A stretch of 64,000 nucleotides of DNA from Entoloma clypeatum (Eukaryota > Basidiomycota > Agaricomycetes > Agaricales > Entolomataceae). Every line of letters begins with the position of its first letter. Position 1 is the stretch's first letter. Under the pieces are notes generated by a model, which saw nothing but the letters and a program-made list of their open reading frames with translations, did not search any database and was not told the DNA's origin. This document shows positions 46,068 through 58,032 of this stretch, piece by piece. The translations under genes and the position numbers were made by a program. The stretch spans positions 3,596,001 through 3,660,000 of the forward strand of contig OY751487.1 of the NCBI GenBank assembly GCA_963565915.1. The letters are read 5' to 3'.

Positions 46068-46361
46068 TTCTACAAGTGAAGTCTTTGGGGTGTCTGGGGT
46101 CGGTCTGGGTGCAGCAACAGCAGCAGCTGGCGGCAGTGGGTTTCGTCTCGGAGAGGGGTAAGAGGGTGATGTGGGGTTGACTGGTACGAAAGAGGAGGTT
46201 ACTCTTCTGTACGGTGTCGGCGGTGGTCGTGGTGTGATAGGTGCATCAACGAACTCCTGTTCGTCTTCTGAGTCGGATGGGACTCCAAAGGTGGATCGTC
46301 GGGGAAGAATCTTTGCGTCTAAAACTGCAGTGGGTTGACGACATTGATCAGCTTGATCTTT

Positions 46362-46917
46362 TGTTACGGCGATAGCCTACAACAACAAGTTCAACAGATC
46401 GGATCATGTGGGTTCGAACTGGTTCCACAACAAGTCCCTCAATAGGTCGACTTGGTCAATCAGCGAGTTCCTCAGAAGGACGACTCGGTTTGGGTCAAGC
46501 AGAGCTAAGTCCTCGCAAGGCACTTAGTTAGAGAGCGTTCGAAGTGGTAGACAAGTAAGCGTTGTTTGCCTAGGTCAAGCTGAGGACCTCTACTCTAAGG
46601 TTACAGGTCTTATATATGTTATCCTATAGCTATAAATAAGTAAGTGCTGTGCAGGAGCTAAATAAGCCATTGGTTAGATAGATGTTTCAAGGGGCTGTGG
46701 CATAAGAGTCAGAGATAAGGCCGCGAGGCCGTGAGTCATAGATAACGAGTGAAAATGTATCTAAAAGGGGAATAGTCCGAGTCAGTGTGAGTCATAGCGC
46801 TGATAGAGGGGACACATGTCCCAGGGTCGTCGGAGTTGAGTGAAACGGGGTGTGATGGGGATCAAGGGTTGAAGGGTCGTGTGAAGGTGCGTAGGAAGAG
46901 GGTGAAAAAGTGTAACA
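46362..46917 (-). repeat. 5' LTR of the inverted family C copy
   Basis: 556 bp, same ends as the others. In its outer ~120 bp it differs from both plus-copy LTRs at about five sites; four are CG here against TG or CA there (for example GTCCGAG versus GTCTGAG). The rest appears to match the plus-copy 5' LTR. Confidence 0.9.
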
Positions 46918-47457
46918 CAGACGAAGGTGCAAGAAACAGCCCGAATCTCAACTTATAATCAAACTTGCCATATCTACTATGGTCATCATTATCATTCCTC
47001 AATCTTGATGTTTTTTGCTGCATTGTATTCTTACTTGAATGTATCTTGAAGTGTAAAAATCTTGCATATATATATATATATACCCCAATCTGTATGACGA
47101 GCTGAGCTCTGATGCACATAAAATGGAATATGTTTCCATTTATGTTTTTTTGGGAAGTTTTGTTGATAAGGCTGTCAGGATGGACAGTACAGGGAACTTG
47201 AGGGAAGAACTGTTCTAGCTATAGATCCTGTGAGTTGACAAGAACCAGCCAGAAATATGTCTTTCTTTTTTATGTCTTTTGCAGAGAAACATATTATAGA
47301 GTGGCGCTGCGCAAGCGGTAGGCTGCGCACCCATCAACCATGACAAAAAATAGATGCCAAGAAATCCCTTGATGGGGCCAAGATCGTAATCTTGCACCAC
47401 CAGGGTGCGAGAAGCAACTGTCAAGATGACAGCGTGTTAGAGCTAATATATCAGAGG
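46918..47457. other. Intergenic region with a (TA)n tract
   Basis: About 540 bp without a supported gene. A TA microsatellite lies at about 47065-47083. No inverted repeat ends, LTR or RNA gene were recognised. Confidence 0.5.
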
Positions 47458-48057
47458 AGGACCCCCTTTAATGGGTGGGAATGCCAGTTTGAGTTCAGAC
47501 ATGAACTGGCCCCAAATGGGTGGGTACCCAGTTTGTGGTTCAGACAAATGGCCCGCCGCAGGCGGAGCCCAGATCAAAAGTTCGGACATGACAACGCCTA
47601 ACGATGCCAGGTGCGGCCCAACATGAGCACAATAAACATCTCTATCCTCACCATTTTCTTTTGGCTCTTTCCAACCATGTTGAAGCATCCACAAATGCTA
47701 ATGATGTGAAGATATCCAATACCAATTACCAGAGCTTCAAGGAGCTCTTTATAAAGTGTGAAGGGCATAAATGGTTTTGGGAGGCTATGGTATTGTTCGC
47801 GAAAAGAAAGTACCTAGTATCATTTTAGGATGTAGTACATCACCTAGAAGCATCCTGGGATGTGAAAATGGCATTTGTGTGGCAGCGCCGCAAGAATTGG
47901 CATTTTTTTGGAGGCTAGATCACAGTTCGGACAAATCTGGGACCTTTGGATGGGCCAGTTTGCAGTTCGGACATGTACCGCTGAGTATGGTTCGGACATG
48001 GATGGCCCAAATTTGGGATTTTTCAAACTGGCCTTCCCACCCATTAAGGGGGGTCCT
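47458..48057. mobile_element. 600-bp hAT-like non-autonomous element
   Basis: Ends are AGGACCCCC (47458) and GGGGGGTCCT (48057); about 32 of the terminal 34 bp match as inverted repeats. An 8-bp target duplication ATCAGAGG is at 47450-47457 and 48058-48065. Subterminal words TTCGGACA recur at both sides. There is no transposase. A short frame in the middle (47604-47828) has no recognisable product. Confidence 0.88.
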
Positions 48058-48172
48058 ATCAGAGGCCGTGATACATCATACCTATAATGACAACTCATGA
48101 TGTACTGTAGTATTATGACCATAGATTCATGCCATGTTACGTGTTATGCAATAGGTTCACCAGGACGGGGTT

Positions 48173-48463
48173 TGTTGAACGAGTTCCGCTTCCATTAGAC
48201 GTGCCATGTGCTCAACCCCATGGCATACAAATAGTGTATAAATAAGTAGACTAGTATATAAGACTGTCCTTATTCTCTGTGCAATATAACACTCTTAACG
48301 AGTAACCCCCACCTGCAAACACCTCTCAAGGTTAGTAGTAGGTTCCCCCTCTATCATAGAATACATGATCCATAGCACATAGTGTAGAGTATACTAGGAC
48401 TGCAAGACGACGCATCCGCTGTGATCACCTCCAGCATTGATGTGATCATATGCTGTTCCAACA
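48173..48463 (+). repeat. 5' LTR of the Copia element
   Basis: TGTTGAACGAG...TGTTCCAACA, 291 bp. It has a TATA-like atataag near 48255. Followed at once by the primer site GGTTATGAGCCC. Confidence 0.93.
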
Positions 48464-48475
48464 GGTTATGAGCCC
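48464..48475 (+). promoter_or_regulatory. Primer-binding site, half initiator tRNA-Met
   Basis: GGTTATGAGCCC is complementary to GGGCTCATAACC, the anticodon-arm sequence of initiator tRNA-Met around CAU. Drosophila copia is known to prime from such an internally cleaved tRNA-iMet. The second Copia element here has GGTTATGGGCCC at the same place. Confidence 0.75.
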
Positions 48476-48860
48476 TGAGACTCGCCATTGCGCTTGTCAC
48501 TGGCAGTCTTAGTAGACTCGATGCCGCTACATCGCGAACACAATAGATCAAGTGCACCTCAATCTGTACATACAACATTAATGATTATGTGGATGTTTAA
48601 TCCCACATCATCGTGTAGCGCGATGAGCTAGCAGATCCGGGCAATAATACCCCGATGATTGCGATGCCCATCCGCCTCCATACATGTGTCTACCAGTTAA
48701 CTCTGTGTACGACATTAAACGTGGAATAGGGGTCTGATGGACCCTAGTGGATTAAAACACATGTTGCTGTGTCCCTGTTTCATCTAAGATCCAGCGATTT
48801 GACATGTGACTGACGCATTCTATTTCCAGTCTTTTGCGCTCTCACCCTTCACATCAAAAC

Positions 48861-50001
48861 ATGTCTTCTTTTGATTACAAATCCGCTGTCGTCAAGATGA
48901 CCGGCTCTAACTGGAAGGAGTGGAGCGATAAGATGACAGGGTTTTTACAGTTTGAAGGGACCTGGATGCTCGTATCCGGGGACTGGTTGCAGCCAACCTC
49001 CCTGACAGCCGCTTCAACGTCTGAACAACGAAAGGAGTTCCGCGAGTGGAAGGAGAAAGACTTGAAAGCATGTGGTGCAATCGTCTTGTCTCTGGTGGAA
49101 TCTGTAAAGCATGAGGTTACAGCATTCCAGACTTCGAAAGAGGTTTGGGATCAGCTGAAGACTCTCTTTGAGAACAAAGGCCCCGACAAGATGTTCAAGG
49201 ACTTCCTTGACTCTCGATTGGCACCTGACTGGTGGTGACCCCCGTCCGGAATTTTCTAAATTCCGTGATCTCTTGGCATGCCTTGACAGGCACAAGATCC
49301 CCTTCGCTTCTAAATTGCAAGGGATGCTTGCTGTGCACCGTCTACCTCCCAAGTGGAAGCATCTTGGTTTGCATCTGGCCAAAGAATGGAAGTTAGACAC
49401 TTTCAAACTTACAGATGTTGAAGAGATTGTAACCGTAGAGCATATGCGCATACAAGCCAAAGCACAACTTCCGGCTGCCAACAAGATCTCCGCTGTCAAG
49501 CGGAAAGGACAGGAACCCCGCTGGTGCAATGGTCCGGGACCTGCTGATGCTTCTGGGTCAAACCAGAATTCCGGAAAACCTCATCAACAGAACAAAGGAA
49601 AAGGAAAGGCAAAGGAGACACCGTTGAACAACTCCGGTGATCAAAACAAGAAGCAGCCATTTGTACCCAAAAAGGAAGGGTCGCTGAGTTGGAAAAAGGC
49701 CCAGCATGCCCAAGAGGCCGCTGCAGGCGACACCGCCAGCTGCTCTCATGTTGCCTCGTCGGCAATGACTATGAATCTGCCAACACCTCCCTTCACCACT
49801 GTCACAGGCTCGGGACGCGTCATTCCCCCCCAACAATCTTCTACTCCAACGACTGACCCCCGTCGTCGTCCTCCTCTCGAATCGTGGTTGACATCTAGTC
49901 CCGCTGAACATATCATGACTGCTGGTGCAAGAGAACTTCTCGATCGCATGACGAACATGTCTGCGCAAGCTTCACAGGTGCTCCGGTTAATCAACCGTTG
50001 A
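48861..50001 (+). pseudogene. Gag of the Copia element
   Basis: Starts MSSFDYKSAVVKMTGSNWKEWSDKM (48861), the usual Copia gag opening (DUF4219/UBN2-like). The frame shifts near 49225, where HLTGGDPRPEFSKFRDLLACL continues in another frame. The C-terminal part is Lys/Gln-rich without a CCHC zinc knuckle. It ends at 50001, overlapping the next frame by a few bases. Confidence 0.88.
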
Positions 50002-53000
50002 TGTACCCTGAGATGCAGGCAGCGCGCAACATTGTCACATCTCTTGGCATTGTGGGAACGTCCCAGACCCTCCAAAACGTCAATAACATCATATATCCAG
50101 AAGACATTCTGGGGATATATTTGACCCCTGACAATGAGGTAATGGACGAGGCTTCCCTGTTCCTGATGGAACACCAAGATTATGATGCCGATACCGTGAT
50201 GGACTTCAATGAGGAGTATGAGTATGAGTATGACGAAGATGAACCTGGACCGTCCAAGCGGACATGTTTCAGTTGGGTGGATGAAGTTGATGATGAGCTT
50301 TTTGGAGGTTTGTCATGCGACGACCCGAGGTACGTTCTTTCACAAGTTTCACATGAGCACACAATGACAGAAGAACACACCCAGATTTGTGATGAGTCAC
50401 TAGAACCGGGTTGTAGTTATTTAAAATCACCTGTCGTTGCTGCCTGCTTCATGGAGGAAATATATGATCATTTTGCCTCATGTTCGAAATGTAAGAACAA
50501 ATCCAAAGATACTAATGACGCCGAGTGGATCATGGATTCCGGCGCTAGTATGCACTTCACCGCAGAGATGAGTGACTTTGCAATGTATGAAGAAGAGAAA
50601 TCTGTCCGTACTGCCCAGACTGCGGGCAAAGCAAAGATCTCTATAAAAGGAAGAGGGACCGTGTTTATCACTCACACGATACCATTGCGTCAAGAAAAGC
50701 CAAGAAGTCTAACAACTCGGCTTTATCCCGTTCTACACATCCCGGAGCTTTCCACTCGCCTCATGTCAATGGGCGAAATTCTTCAAGAATCTGGATTAAA
50801 TGTCGCTGGCTCAGCTGACAATCTTAGTTTCTTCAAAGATGGAAAGTGTGTACTAAGATGTGAACCTCATTTTCCCGGTTCGACAATATACTGGGCAAAT
50901 ACACACGTTGAACAAATCACGCAGCTAAATGCTAGAAATATTGATGTCTATAAAGCCGATTACAGCATTTGGCATCAGCGGTTTGCACACCCTGGTAAAG
51001 ATGTCCTGAAAAAGGCACCCGACACATGTGATGGATTCCCAAGGGACATCCAATTTCCCCTTAAGGATAAGCCATGCCGTCCCTGCGCAGAAGCGAAGTT
51101 GAGGTTGAAAAGCTTCCCTCCTTCGTCTTCATGTGCTTTCAGACCCTTTGAGTTGCTCCATTCGGACCTCAAAGAGTTTCCTGTCGCCTCCTATCACAAA
51201 TTTAAATACTACATCAGCTTCTTGGATGACTATTCTGGGCATGCTTGGACGGTATTGTTGAAACTCAAATCTGATACCTCTGATGCATTCAAAAAGTGGA
51301 CAATGTGTATGAAAACCCAGTTTAATGCCCAATTTCGCCGATGGCGTTTTGATGGAGGGGGAGAGTTTAAAAAGGAAACTGGGGTAGTAAAATACCTTGA
51401 GGATCTTGGAATTGCCGTGGAAATTTCAGCTCCTAATACACCCCAACAAAATGGTCGAGCTGAAAGGATTAACTGCACCATTGTAGAGAAAGCACAGGCG
51501 ATGTGATTTGCCGCCTGCTTACCACAATCATGGTGGGAGTTATTGGAAAACACCTTTTGAATCTCTAAAAGGGGAAAAACCGGATGTATCAAATCTCCGT
51601 GTTTTAGGTTGCACTGCCTATGTTTATATTCCTGAAGAACACCATGTGAATAAATTAAATCCACGTGCCGAGCTTATGACCTTTATGGGTTTTAAATCAG
51701 GAATGAAAGCATATCAGTTTATGACTGATAAAAACAGTATCTTTATTGGTACTACCGCAGTATTCGATGAAACACTCTTTCCGAGGTGTCCGGATACCAA
51801 AGTGCCACAACACACACCCATGGGAAATGAGCCTTCCCATGATGAGTCTCAGGATGATGGAAACCCTGATGACGATGTTGATCACCACTTCGGAGACAGA
51901 GATGTTCATTATCATTCCCGTCGGCGTAATCAGCCGAGCGGAGATGAATCCCCCGATCCCCCTTCTGCTCCAAATGGAAACCAGCGCGACGGCGCTGATG
52001 TACCACCTTCAAATCAGGATGATCCTGAGGTCCAGAACCAGCCAGCGAATCCTCCGCCTGCTGATGTCCCTCGACCACGAAGGAATGCTAACCCGCCTCA
52101 ACGGAAAGGCAACATCTACAGGGAGCAACGGCACCCCGCGCAACAACAACGTGAGATCAATCGCACACGCTCTTGGCGTGAAGCTGTGAATCAAGAGAAA
52201 CAGCAGCGTGAGCCTTCCCGGCTCCGCAATGTTCCCTGATCACGACAGGAAGAAGTGGAACCTAGTTCCCCCTTAGCCCCACCTGACGCAGGGCCTAGTG
52301 GATCTTCCGGTACTCCTCCCAATGACCCCAAAGTTCCTGATGACGAACCTTTGGAAGATACAGATGTGGAGAGCTTACTGCGCGAAATGATGAATGATGT
52401 GGAGCTAGGTCCAAAAGCATTTAACTTGTACCTAGAACGATTAGTTCGGAAATGAGGGGGAGACACGAAACAGATTGCTGAGTTGAACGCGCTACTTGCA
52501 TCAGCCGTTCCTCACTCTGAATCTAATCTCTCACAGTTCCGTGATATCTGGGAGATGAAGTTTTGCGACATTGCAAAAATGCCGAAAAACCTCCAGGATG
52601 AGTGGTTGGATGCATGCCGTAAGGAACTTGATAGCATCAAGCGGTGTGATGTCTATGATCTAACACCTTTACCGACCGGACGGAAGGCCATCGGATCATG
52701 ATGGGTCTTCGACATAAAGACCGACGGCCATAAAAAGGCTCGGCTTGTTGCTCAAGGGTTCTCGCAAATCAAGGGAATCGATTTCAACAAGGTATTCTCT
52801 CCCGTAGTTCGATTCGAGACAGTACGTCTCATGCTCGCTACCGCCGCGCTTGAGAGTTGGGTAATTCTCGCACTTGACATAACTGCTGCTTTCCTTTATG
52901 GGAAACTCCAGGAAGAGTTATACATGATGCAACCCGAAGGCTTCAAAATAAAAGGCAAAGAACTTCTTGTTTGGCGCCTACATAAGGCAATTTATGGTTT

Positions 53001-54081
53001 AAAGCAGGCTGGACTTGCATGGTGGCATGCCATGGAGAAATCCATGAAGAAACTAGGTTTCTGACGGGTCATATCTGATGCCGGAATCTTTGTTTTCTAT
53101 TCCCCGAACGGAACCATCATACTAGCGATAATCTATGTCGATGACGCAATGTTCATGGGACCAGACGTTAAGCTTACAACTGTTAAAAGAGCTGAATTCA
53201 TGGCTATTTGGGAATCTCGTGATCTAGGTGAACCCACTGAATTCTTGAGAATGTGCATCATGTGTACCAAGAATACGATCATGATCAATCAATGTGCCTA
53301 TTTACAGAAAGTAGTAGAGAGATTTGGCATGACAAATGCAACGATCGCCAAGACTCCTCTACCTACTGGATACAAGCCAACAGCAAATGCTGGCACTGCC
53401 ACTGCTGCGCTTCGATCACAATTTCAGCAGATCATAGGATCTCTGCTATATTTAATGATCGGTACACAACCTGACATTGCCTTTGCCATGATCACGTTAT
53501 CACAGTTCTCAGCAAATCCTACCCAGGAACACATTGATAAAGCGAAGTATATAATCCGCTATCTCGTGGGCACTTCTGATTACCGACTGACCTATTCCGG
53601 TGATCAAAATGTGGGCTTACATGCCTACATGGATTCTGACTGGGCATCCGATGAAATTAAGCGTCGAAGCTGCACCGGCTTTTTCCTGAAGCTTGCAGGT
53701 GCTTCTGTAGGCTGGACTTGTCATCTACAAAAAACCATTGCTCATTCATCTACTGAAGCAGAGTACATGGCGATGTCCGATTGTGGCCGCCAAGTAAAAT
53801 GGGTAATCCAACTCTTCCAGGAGATTGGCTTCCTAATGTGGAATGTCCCAATCTATGCCGACAATCATGGCTCAATCTTTATTGGGAACAACCCTGTGCA
53901 GGAACACTGTACTAAACATATCAATCTAAGATATCATGTCATCCAAGAATACATCTCTCGTGGATTGATCACTGTAGAGTACATTGAAGGCACATCCAAT
54001 CCTGCAGATATGCTAACTAAAAATCTTAGTCGGAAACTCTTTGAAAGATGTCGCCAACATCTAGGCTTGACATTTTCATAA
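49998..54081 (+). pseudogene. Pol of the Copia element
   Basis: Protease EWIMDSGASMHFT (about 50524). Pre-integrase zinc site WHQRFAHPGKDVL...CRPCAEAK (about 50970-51095). Integrase HSDLKEF, FDGGGEF and QNGRAERIN (about 51157-51470). RT: FSPVVRFETVRLMLA, YGLKQA, IYVDDAMF (about 52790-53150). RNase H: YMDSDWASDEIKRRSCTGF and SSTEAEYMAM (about 53625-53775), ending at 54081. TGA stops at 51504, 52237, 52453, 52699 and 53062 are in positions where Arg is plausible or clearly expected (for example S-R-WVFDIK). Confidence 0.93.
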
Positions 54082-54107
54082 TCCAATGTATACACATCGA
54101 GAGGGAG

Positions 54108-54398
54108 TGTTGAACGAGTTCCGCTTCCATTAGACGCGCCATGTGCTCAACCCCATGACGTACAAATAGTGTACAAATAAGTAGACTAGTATATAAGACT
54201 GTCCTTATTCTCTGTGCAATATAACGCTCTTAACGAGTAACCCCCACCTGCAAACACCTCTCAAGATTAGTAGTAGGTTCCCCCTCTATCATAGAATACA
54301 TGATCCATAGCACGTAGCATAGAGTATACTAGGACTGCAAGACGACGCATCCGCTGTGATCATCTCCAGCATTGATGTGATCATATGCTGTTCCAACA
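54108..54398 (+). repeat. 3' LTR of the Copia element
   Basis: 291 bp, same ends as the 5' LTR. Differences are transitions only, for example gacgcgcc against gacgtgcc and ataacgc against ataacac. Confidence 0.93.
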
Positions 54399-54763
54399 GG
54401 GTTCACAAGCCCGCATCACATGTTACAGTCAGAAATTCATTCATTTCAACAGATAATCTTCTCAATTTGTGCTCCTGAAGGCTTTAAAAATTCCACCCTG
54501 TCACCATTCAAACAAAAAATGGCATTCAGACTCAGGGAAACACTGAATCCCAATCACTAGAGCCTCTGGCATTTGGTAGTCAGAAAAAATAAATAATATG
54601 TTACTTTTGGAACATATTCATGGAGGTATGTTATGTGTTACGAGGGTCATATAGGTTCAGTTCACAACCCCATGTTACACATTATGTGAACCTACAGTCG
54701 TAATACTACAGTATCACACTTGAGCTGTAGTTACAATTGTTTGATATATCAATACTACGTCTA

Positions 54764-55196
54764 TGTAAGGGCAACCACTTTCACTTTTTACTTTTCCTTT
54801 CCTTTCTTCCTTTCCTTTCTATTCCACCATCTCCGATGTCCTCCAATCGTATCCGCTGTCTCCGACATCTTATCTGCCTCTCCGCATCCGACGACTCTGC
54901 CCCCATCTGCTACTCCACATGTTGGATCACAGGTACTATCATTCATCTTGTTTCCATTCATCCTTCATCGCTACTCCCGATCATTGCTCATCATTCATGC
55001 GTCTCATTTTATCTCTTATTTCATATCTCATTTTACTATTTATCTTGCTAGCTTGCAGGGGAATCCTTAGAACTTTCTCTTCGGATCTCCCTTGCAAGGT
55101 GTGTGTTGTATTACTTATCAGACTGCTCAATCTAAACTTCGGATCTCCCTTGCAAGTATCTGAGTTTGAGTCTTGGATCGTAAGGTCGCCCTTACA
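54764..55196 (+). repeat. 5' LTR of family A (433 bp)
   Basis: TGTAAGGGC...GCCCTTACA with perfect 9-bp inverted ends. AGAACTTTCT at 55069-55078 is the complement of AGAAAGTTCT at 55199-55208, two bases after the LTR, again a self-priming layout. Confidence 0.92.
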
Positions 55197-55357
55197 GTAG
55201 AAAGTTCTCTTCTAATTGGACTGGGTCCGATTGCATCGTTGTCACGATTCCGCACTTCGGAGCAGCTTTGTCCGCGTCCAACTCCGATACATCTCACACC
55301 CCTTCCAGTTCTTCTAATTACCTCTCCGTAACTGGTGATTCTGCTCCGCGCATAGTA

Positions 55358-56517
55358 ATGGACGACCCCAATCGCCTTGAACAGCTCGAGCATGAGTTTC
55401 AGGAACAACGTCAAACTCTTGCTGATATCTCGACTCAACTTGACCAACTCCTCCTCGCCTTCAACACAATTCCTGCCCCAGCTCCGCCACCTATCCCACC
55501 TGCTCCTGCACCTGCTATTATACCCGCTCCGCTCGCTCCGGCCAATCCGGGCGTGCGTCGAGCAAAACCTGCCAATCCGTCAGACTTCAATGGATCGCGC
55601 GCATTTGAAATGGCTGGACCTTTCTAAACTCCTGTGAATTGTTTATGGGGCTGGCTCCAGAACAGTTCACAGACGACCACGCTAAAATTTATTGGGCCTT
55701 ATCTTTCATGAAGAGTGGACGCGCAGCACGCTTTGCGGATCACATTATCCAACAGGAGCGGAGGACCGGTGCTCCGCCTTATCGGACTTGGGTGGACTTC
55801 TGTGCAGTCTTTACAGCGGAGTTCACTCCGAAGAATGAGGAACAGGATGCGAGACTGATCCTCAAAGGAGAATCCTATTATCAAGGTCAACGGGATGTCG
55901 AGACCTATATTGATGAGTTCAAAGACTACATTGACAAAGCAGGCTATCAGGAGGATACCAACATTGTACTCAAATTCCGCCATGGTCTCCATTCCGACAT
56001 CCAGAACGAGATTGCCACCCTGACCCACAGACGACCTGCGGATGACAACCCCGATGAGTGGTACTCTGCAGCATGAGTCAATGACAACAATAGGATTGCC
56101 AACAAAGCCTTCAAAGCCACTGCTCCGACCCACACCTCTGCCTTCCGCAACGTTGTTGGACCAAGAGTACCTGGCACCTCAGTATTCCCTCGCCCCTACA
56201 TTCCATTCACTCTGCGTACAACTCCGCTCACATCCGCATCCGCTCCGCCGACAAGGGACCCCAATGCAATGGACATTGATACTTCACGCGTCAAAGGCAA
56301 GAATGCCAATGCATGCTTCAGATGTAACAAAACAGGTCACTTTAGTCGTGAATGCCCCCTTCACTTCGATGTTCGCTTCATGACAACAGAGGAGCAGGAC
56401 AAGTTTGTTATGGAACAACTCGTGGTCAAGGATGCAGCGGAAGGCAACCCCGCTCTGCCCACGGAGTCTGCGGAGTCGGAGGAAGGACAGGAGGATTTTC
56501 CTCCCCACAGCGAGTGA
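55358..56517 (+). pseudogene. Gag of family A
   Basis: Starts MDDPNRLEQLEHEFQEQ (55358) with a coiled coil and a Pro/Ala-rich stretch. A frameshift near 55620 and a TGA at 56074-56076 (expected Arg) break it. The core ADHIIQQERRTG...WVDFCAVFTAEFTPKNEEQDARL is typical gag. The zinc knuckle CFRCNKTGHFSREC lies at about 56313-56354, preceded by a DPNAMDID box. Confidence 0.88.
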
Positions 56518-56519
56518 AC

Positions 56520-58032
56520 AGTGCGCCCTTGTTGTCTGCTAAAAATTGTTATGCTGCCTTATTTATGGAACAATATGATCCTATACCCTCCATCTCTAAG
56601 CCTGCAAATGATCCCATAGTTGCACCCAACTCCGTAAATCCCATCCGCCTTCGCCTCTCTAAATGGGAGCGTCGGCTTCCAAAACAATATGTCCTCGCCT
56701 CCGCTCACTCCGACAATTCTATTGAACTAGACATAGTTCTTGAAACTACCAACACCAAAGACACACTATCACAAAAGGCCTTACTCGACAGCAGGGCAAC
56801 AGGGTCATTTATTGAACGCACTCTGGTTGAGAAACATTGACTCTCTACTCGAAAACTACAATGCACAATTCCAGTATACAACATCGATGGAACTCCAAAC
56901 GAGGCCGGAGCAATAACGGAGGTGTTGGATGTAGTGCTCCGCTATCGGGATCACTCGGAATGGACCCAGCTTGTAGTCACAAGTTTGGGAAAACAAGAAA
57001 TCATGTTAGGCTTCACTTGGCTCAAAGAACACAACCCTGAGGTAGATTGGATGTCAGGGGAAGTGAAGACGGATGGGTTCCACTCCGACGTCCAGTCTAG
57101 AGGAGGAGGCTCCACGTGGCCCATGGGTGGAGGATGTCACAGAAGGAGAGGAAGTGGAGGAGTTAGCGGAAGACGATGAGGAAGAGGATGAGTTTGAGGA
57201 GGGAGACCGCCTTTTTGTCGGAACAGTACCCGCAGAGGCGGAGTTCATCCGCGCTTCATCCAATATCTCGCAACGTCTATCGGAGGCCTTCCTCAGTAAC
57301 CAAAAACCTAAATCTTTCCGCGACTCTGTACCAGACCACTTGTTTGACTTCGAAGATGTATTCTCAAAGACCTCTTTCGACACCTTACCGGAAGAGCGGA
57401 CTTGGGACCACGCCATTGAACTTGTTCCGGACGCCTCTCCGGTGGGTTGTAAGGTATATCTGCTTGCTCCGAACAAACAGAAGGAACTCGACGCGTTTTT
57501 GGAGGAAAACCTTGCAACTTGTCGGATCCGCCCTTCCAAGTCTCCAATGGCATCTCCGGTATTCTACATCAAGAAGAAGGATGGCTCCCTTCGTCTTGTA
57601 CAAGACTACCAGTCACTCAATTCCAAAACTATCAAAAACAAGTATCCGCTCCCGCTCATATCCGAACTGATCAATAAACTTCAACGTGCTCAATACTTCA
57701 CCAAGCTCGACATCTGCTGGGGCTACAACAATGTGTGGATAAAACCCGGAGACGAGTGGAAGGCCGCTTTTCGGACCAATCACGGACTCTATGAACCATT
57801 GGTGATGTTCTTCAGTCTCACTAATAGTCCATCCACATTCCAGACTATGATGAATGAGATCTTTCAGGACCTTATCACTGAAGGTGTAGTCTGTGTTTAC
57901 CTCGACGATATACTCATCTTCACGGAGACCCTTGCGGAGCATCGGAGAGTCACATGGATCGTACTGGAACGACTTCGCGAACACAAACTCTATCTAAAAC
58001 CAGAGAAATGCGAGTTTGAACAAACGCACATT
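56520..58032 (+). pseudogene. Protease-RT of family A, truncated
   Basis: The protease motif reads LLDSRATGSFIE (about 56785) where the family has DSGATG. A TGA lies at 56838-56840 and a frame change near 57070. The RT part has LVQDYQSLNS, TKLDICWGYNNVW (two likely Arg losses), and YLDD at about 57898, then PEKCEFEQTHI, where the Copia LTR cuts in at 58033. RNase H and integrase are absent. Confidence 0.9.

Larger units (their letters stand above)
42174..46917 (-). mobile_element. Gypsy family C, second copy, inverted and truncated
   Basis: 5' LTR (46362-46917, reversed), gag (45165-46067), protease-RT (44170-45150 and 43516-44139) and RNase H-integrase up to the core (42174-43380). It matches 27945-32680 of the plus copy, including the same three TGA stops and identical predicted proteins. 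The integrase end, chromodomain, ORF3 and 3' LTR are absent. The outer flank is CAGACGAAGG; no target duplication can be paired. Confidence 0.92.
48173..54398 (+). mobile_element. Ty1/Copia element with both LTRs
   Basis: LTRs of 291 bp at 48173-48463 and 54108-54398, target duplication GGGTT (48168-48172 and 54399-54403), a half-tRNA-iMet primer site, gag and pol, and a purine tract (gagagggag) at 54099-54107. The LTRs differ at roughly eight or nine sites, all transitions. The order protease-integrase-RT-RNase H is diagnostic for Copia. One frameshift and several TGA codons make it inactive. Confidence 0.95.
48105..54711. mobile_element. TA-flanked MITE split by a Copia element
   Basis: CTGTAGTATTATGACCATAG at 48105 has an inverted partner ending at 54711 (17 of 20 match), and both ends are bordered by TA (48103-48104, 54712-54713). 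Without the Copia insert the element is about 376 bp. TA duplication and ends of this kind suggest a Tc1/mariner-type MITE. The interior has no ORF. Confidence 0.6.
54764..58032 (+). mobile_element. Gypsy family A element, cut by a Copia element
   Basis: 5' LTR, self-priming site, gag, protease and RT are present; the element stops at 58032 where a second Copia LTR begins. It is the better preserved sister of the relic at 1330-3187. Together the two show family A gag, RT and chromodomain. Confidence 0.9.

Noticed and set aside
47215..47424. Minus-strand gene or tRNA near the GC-rich word at 47303-47330
   Set aside because: No complete cloverleaf or A/B boxes at proper spacing, and the frame has no recognisable product.
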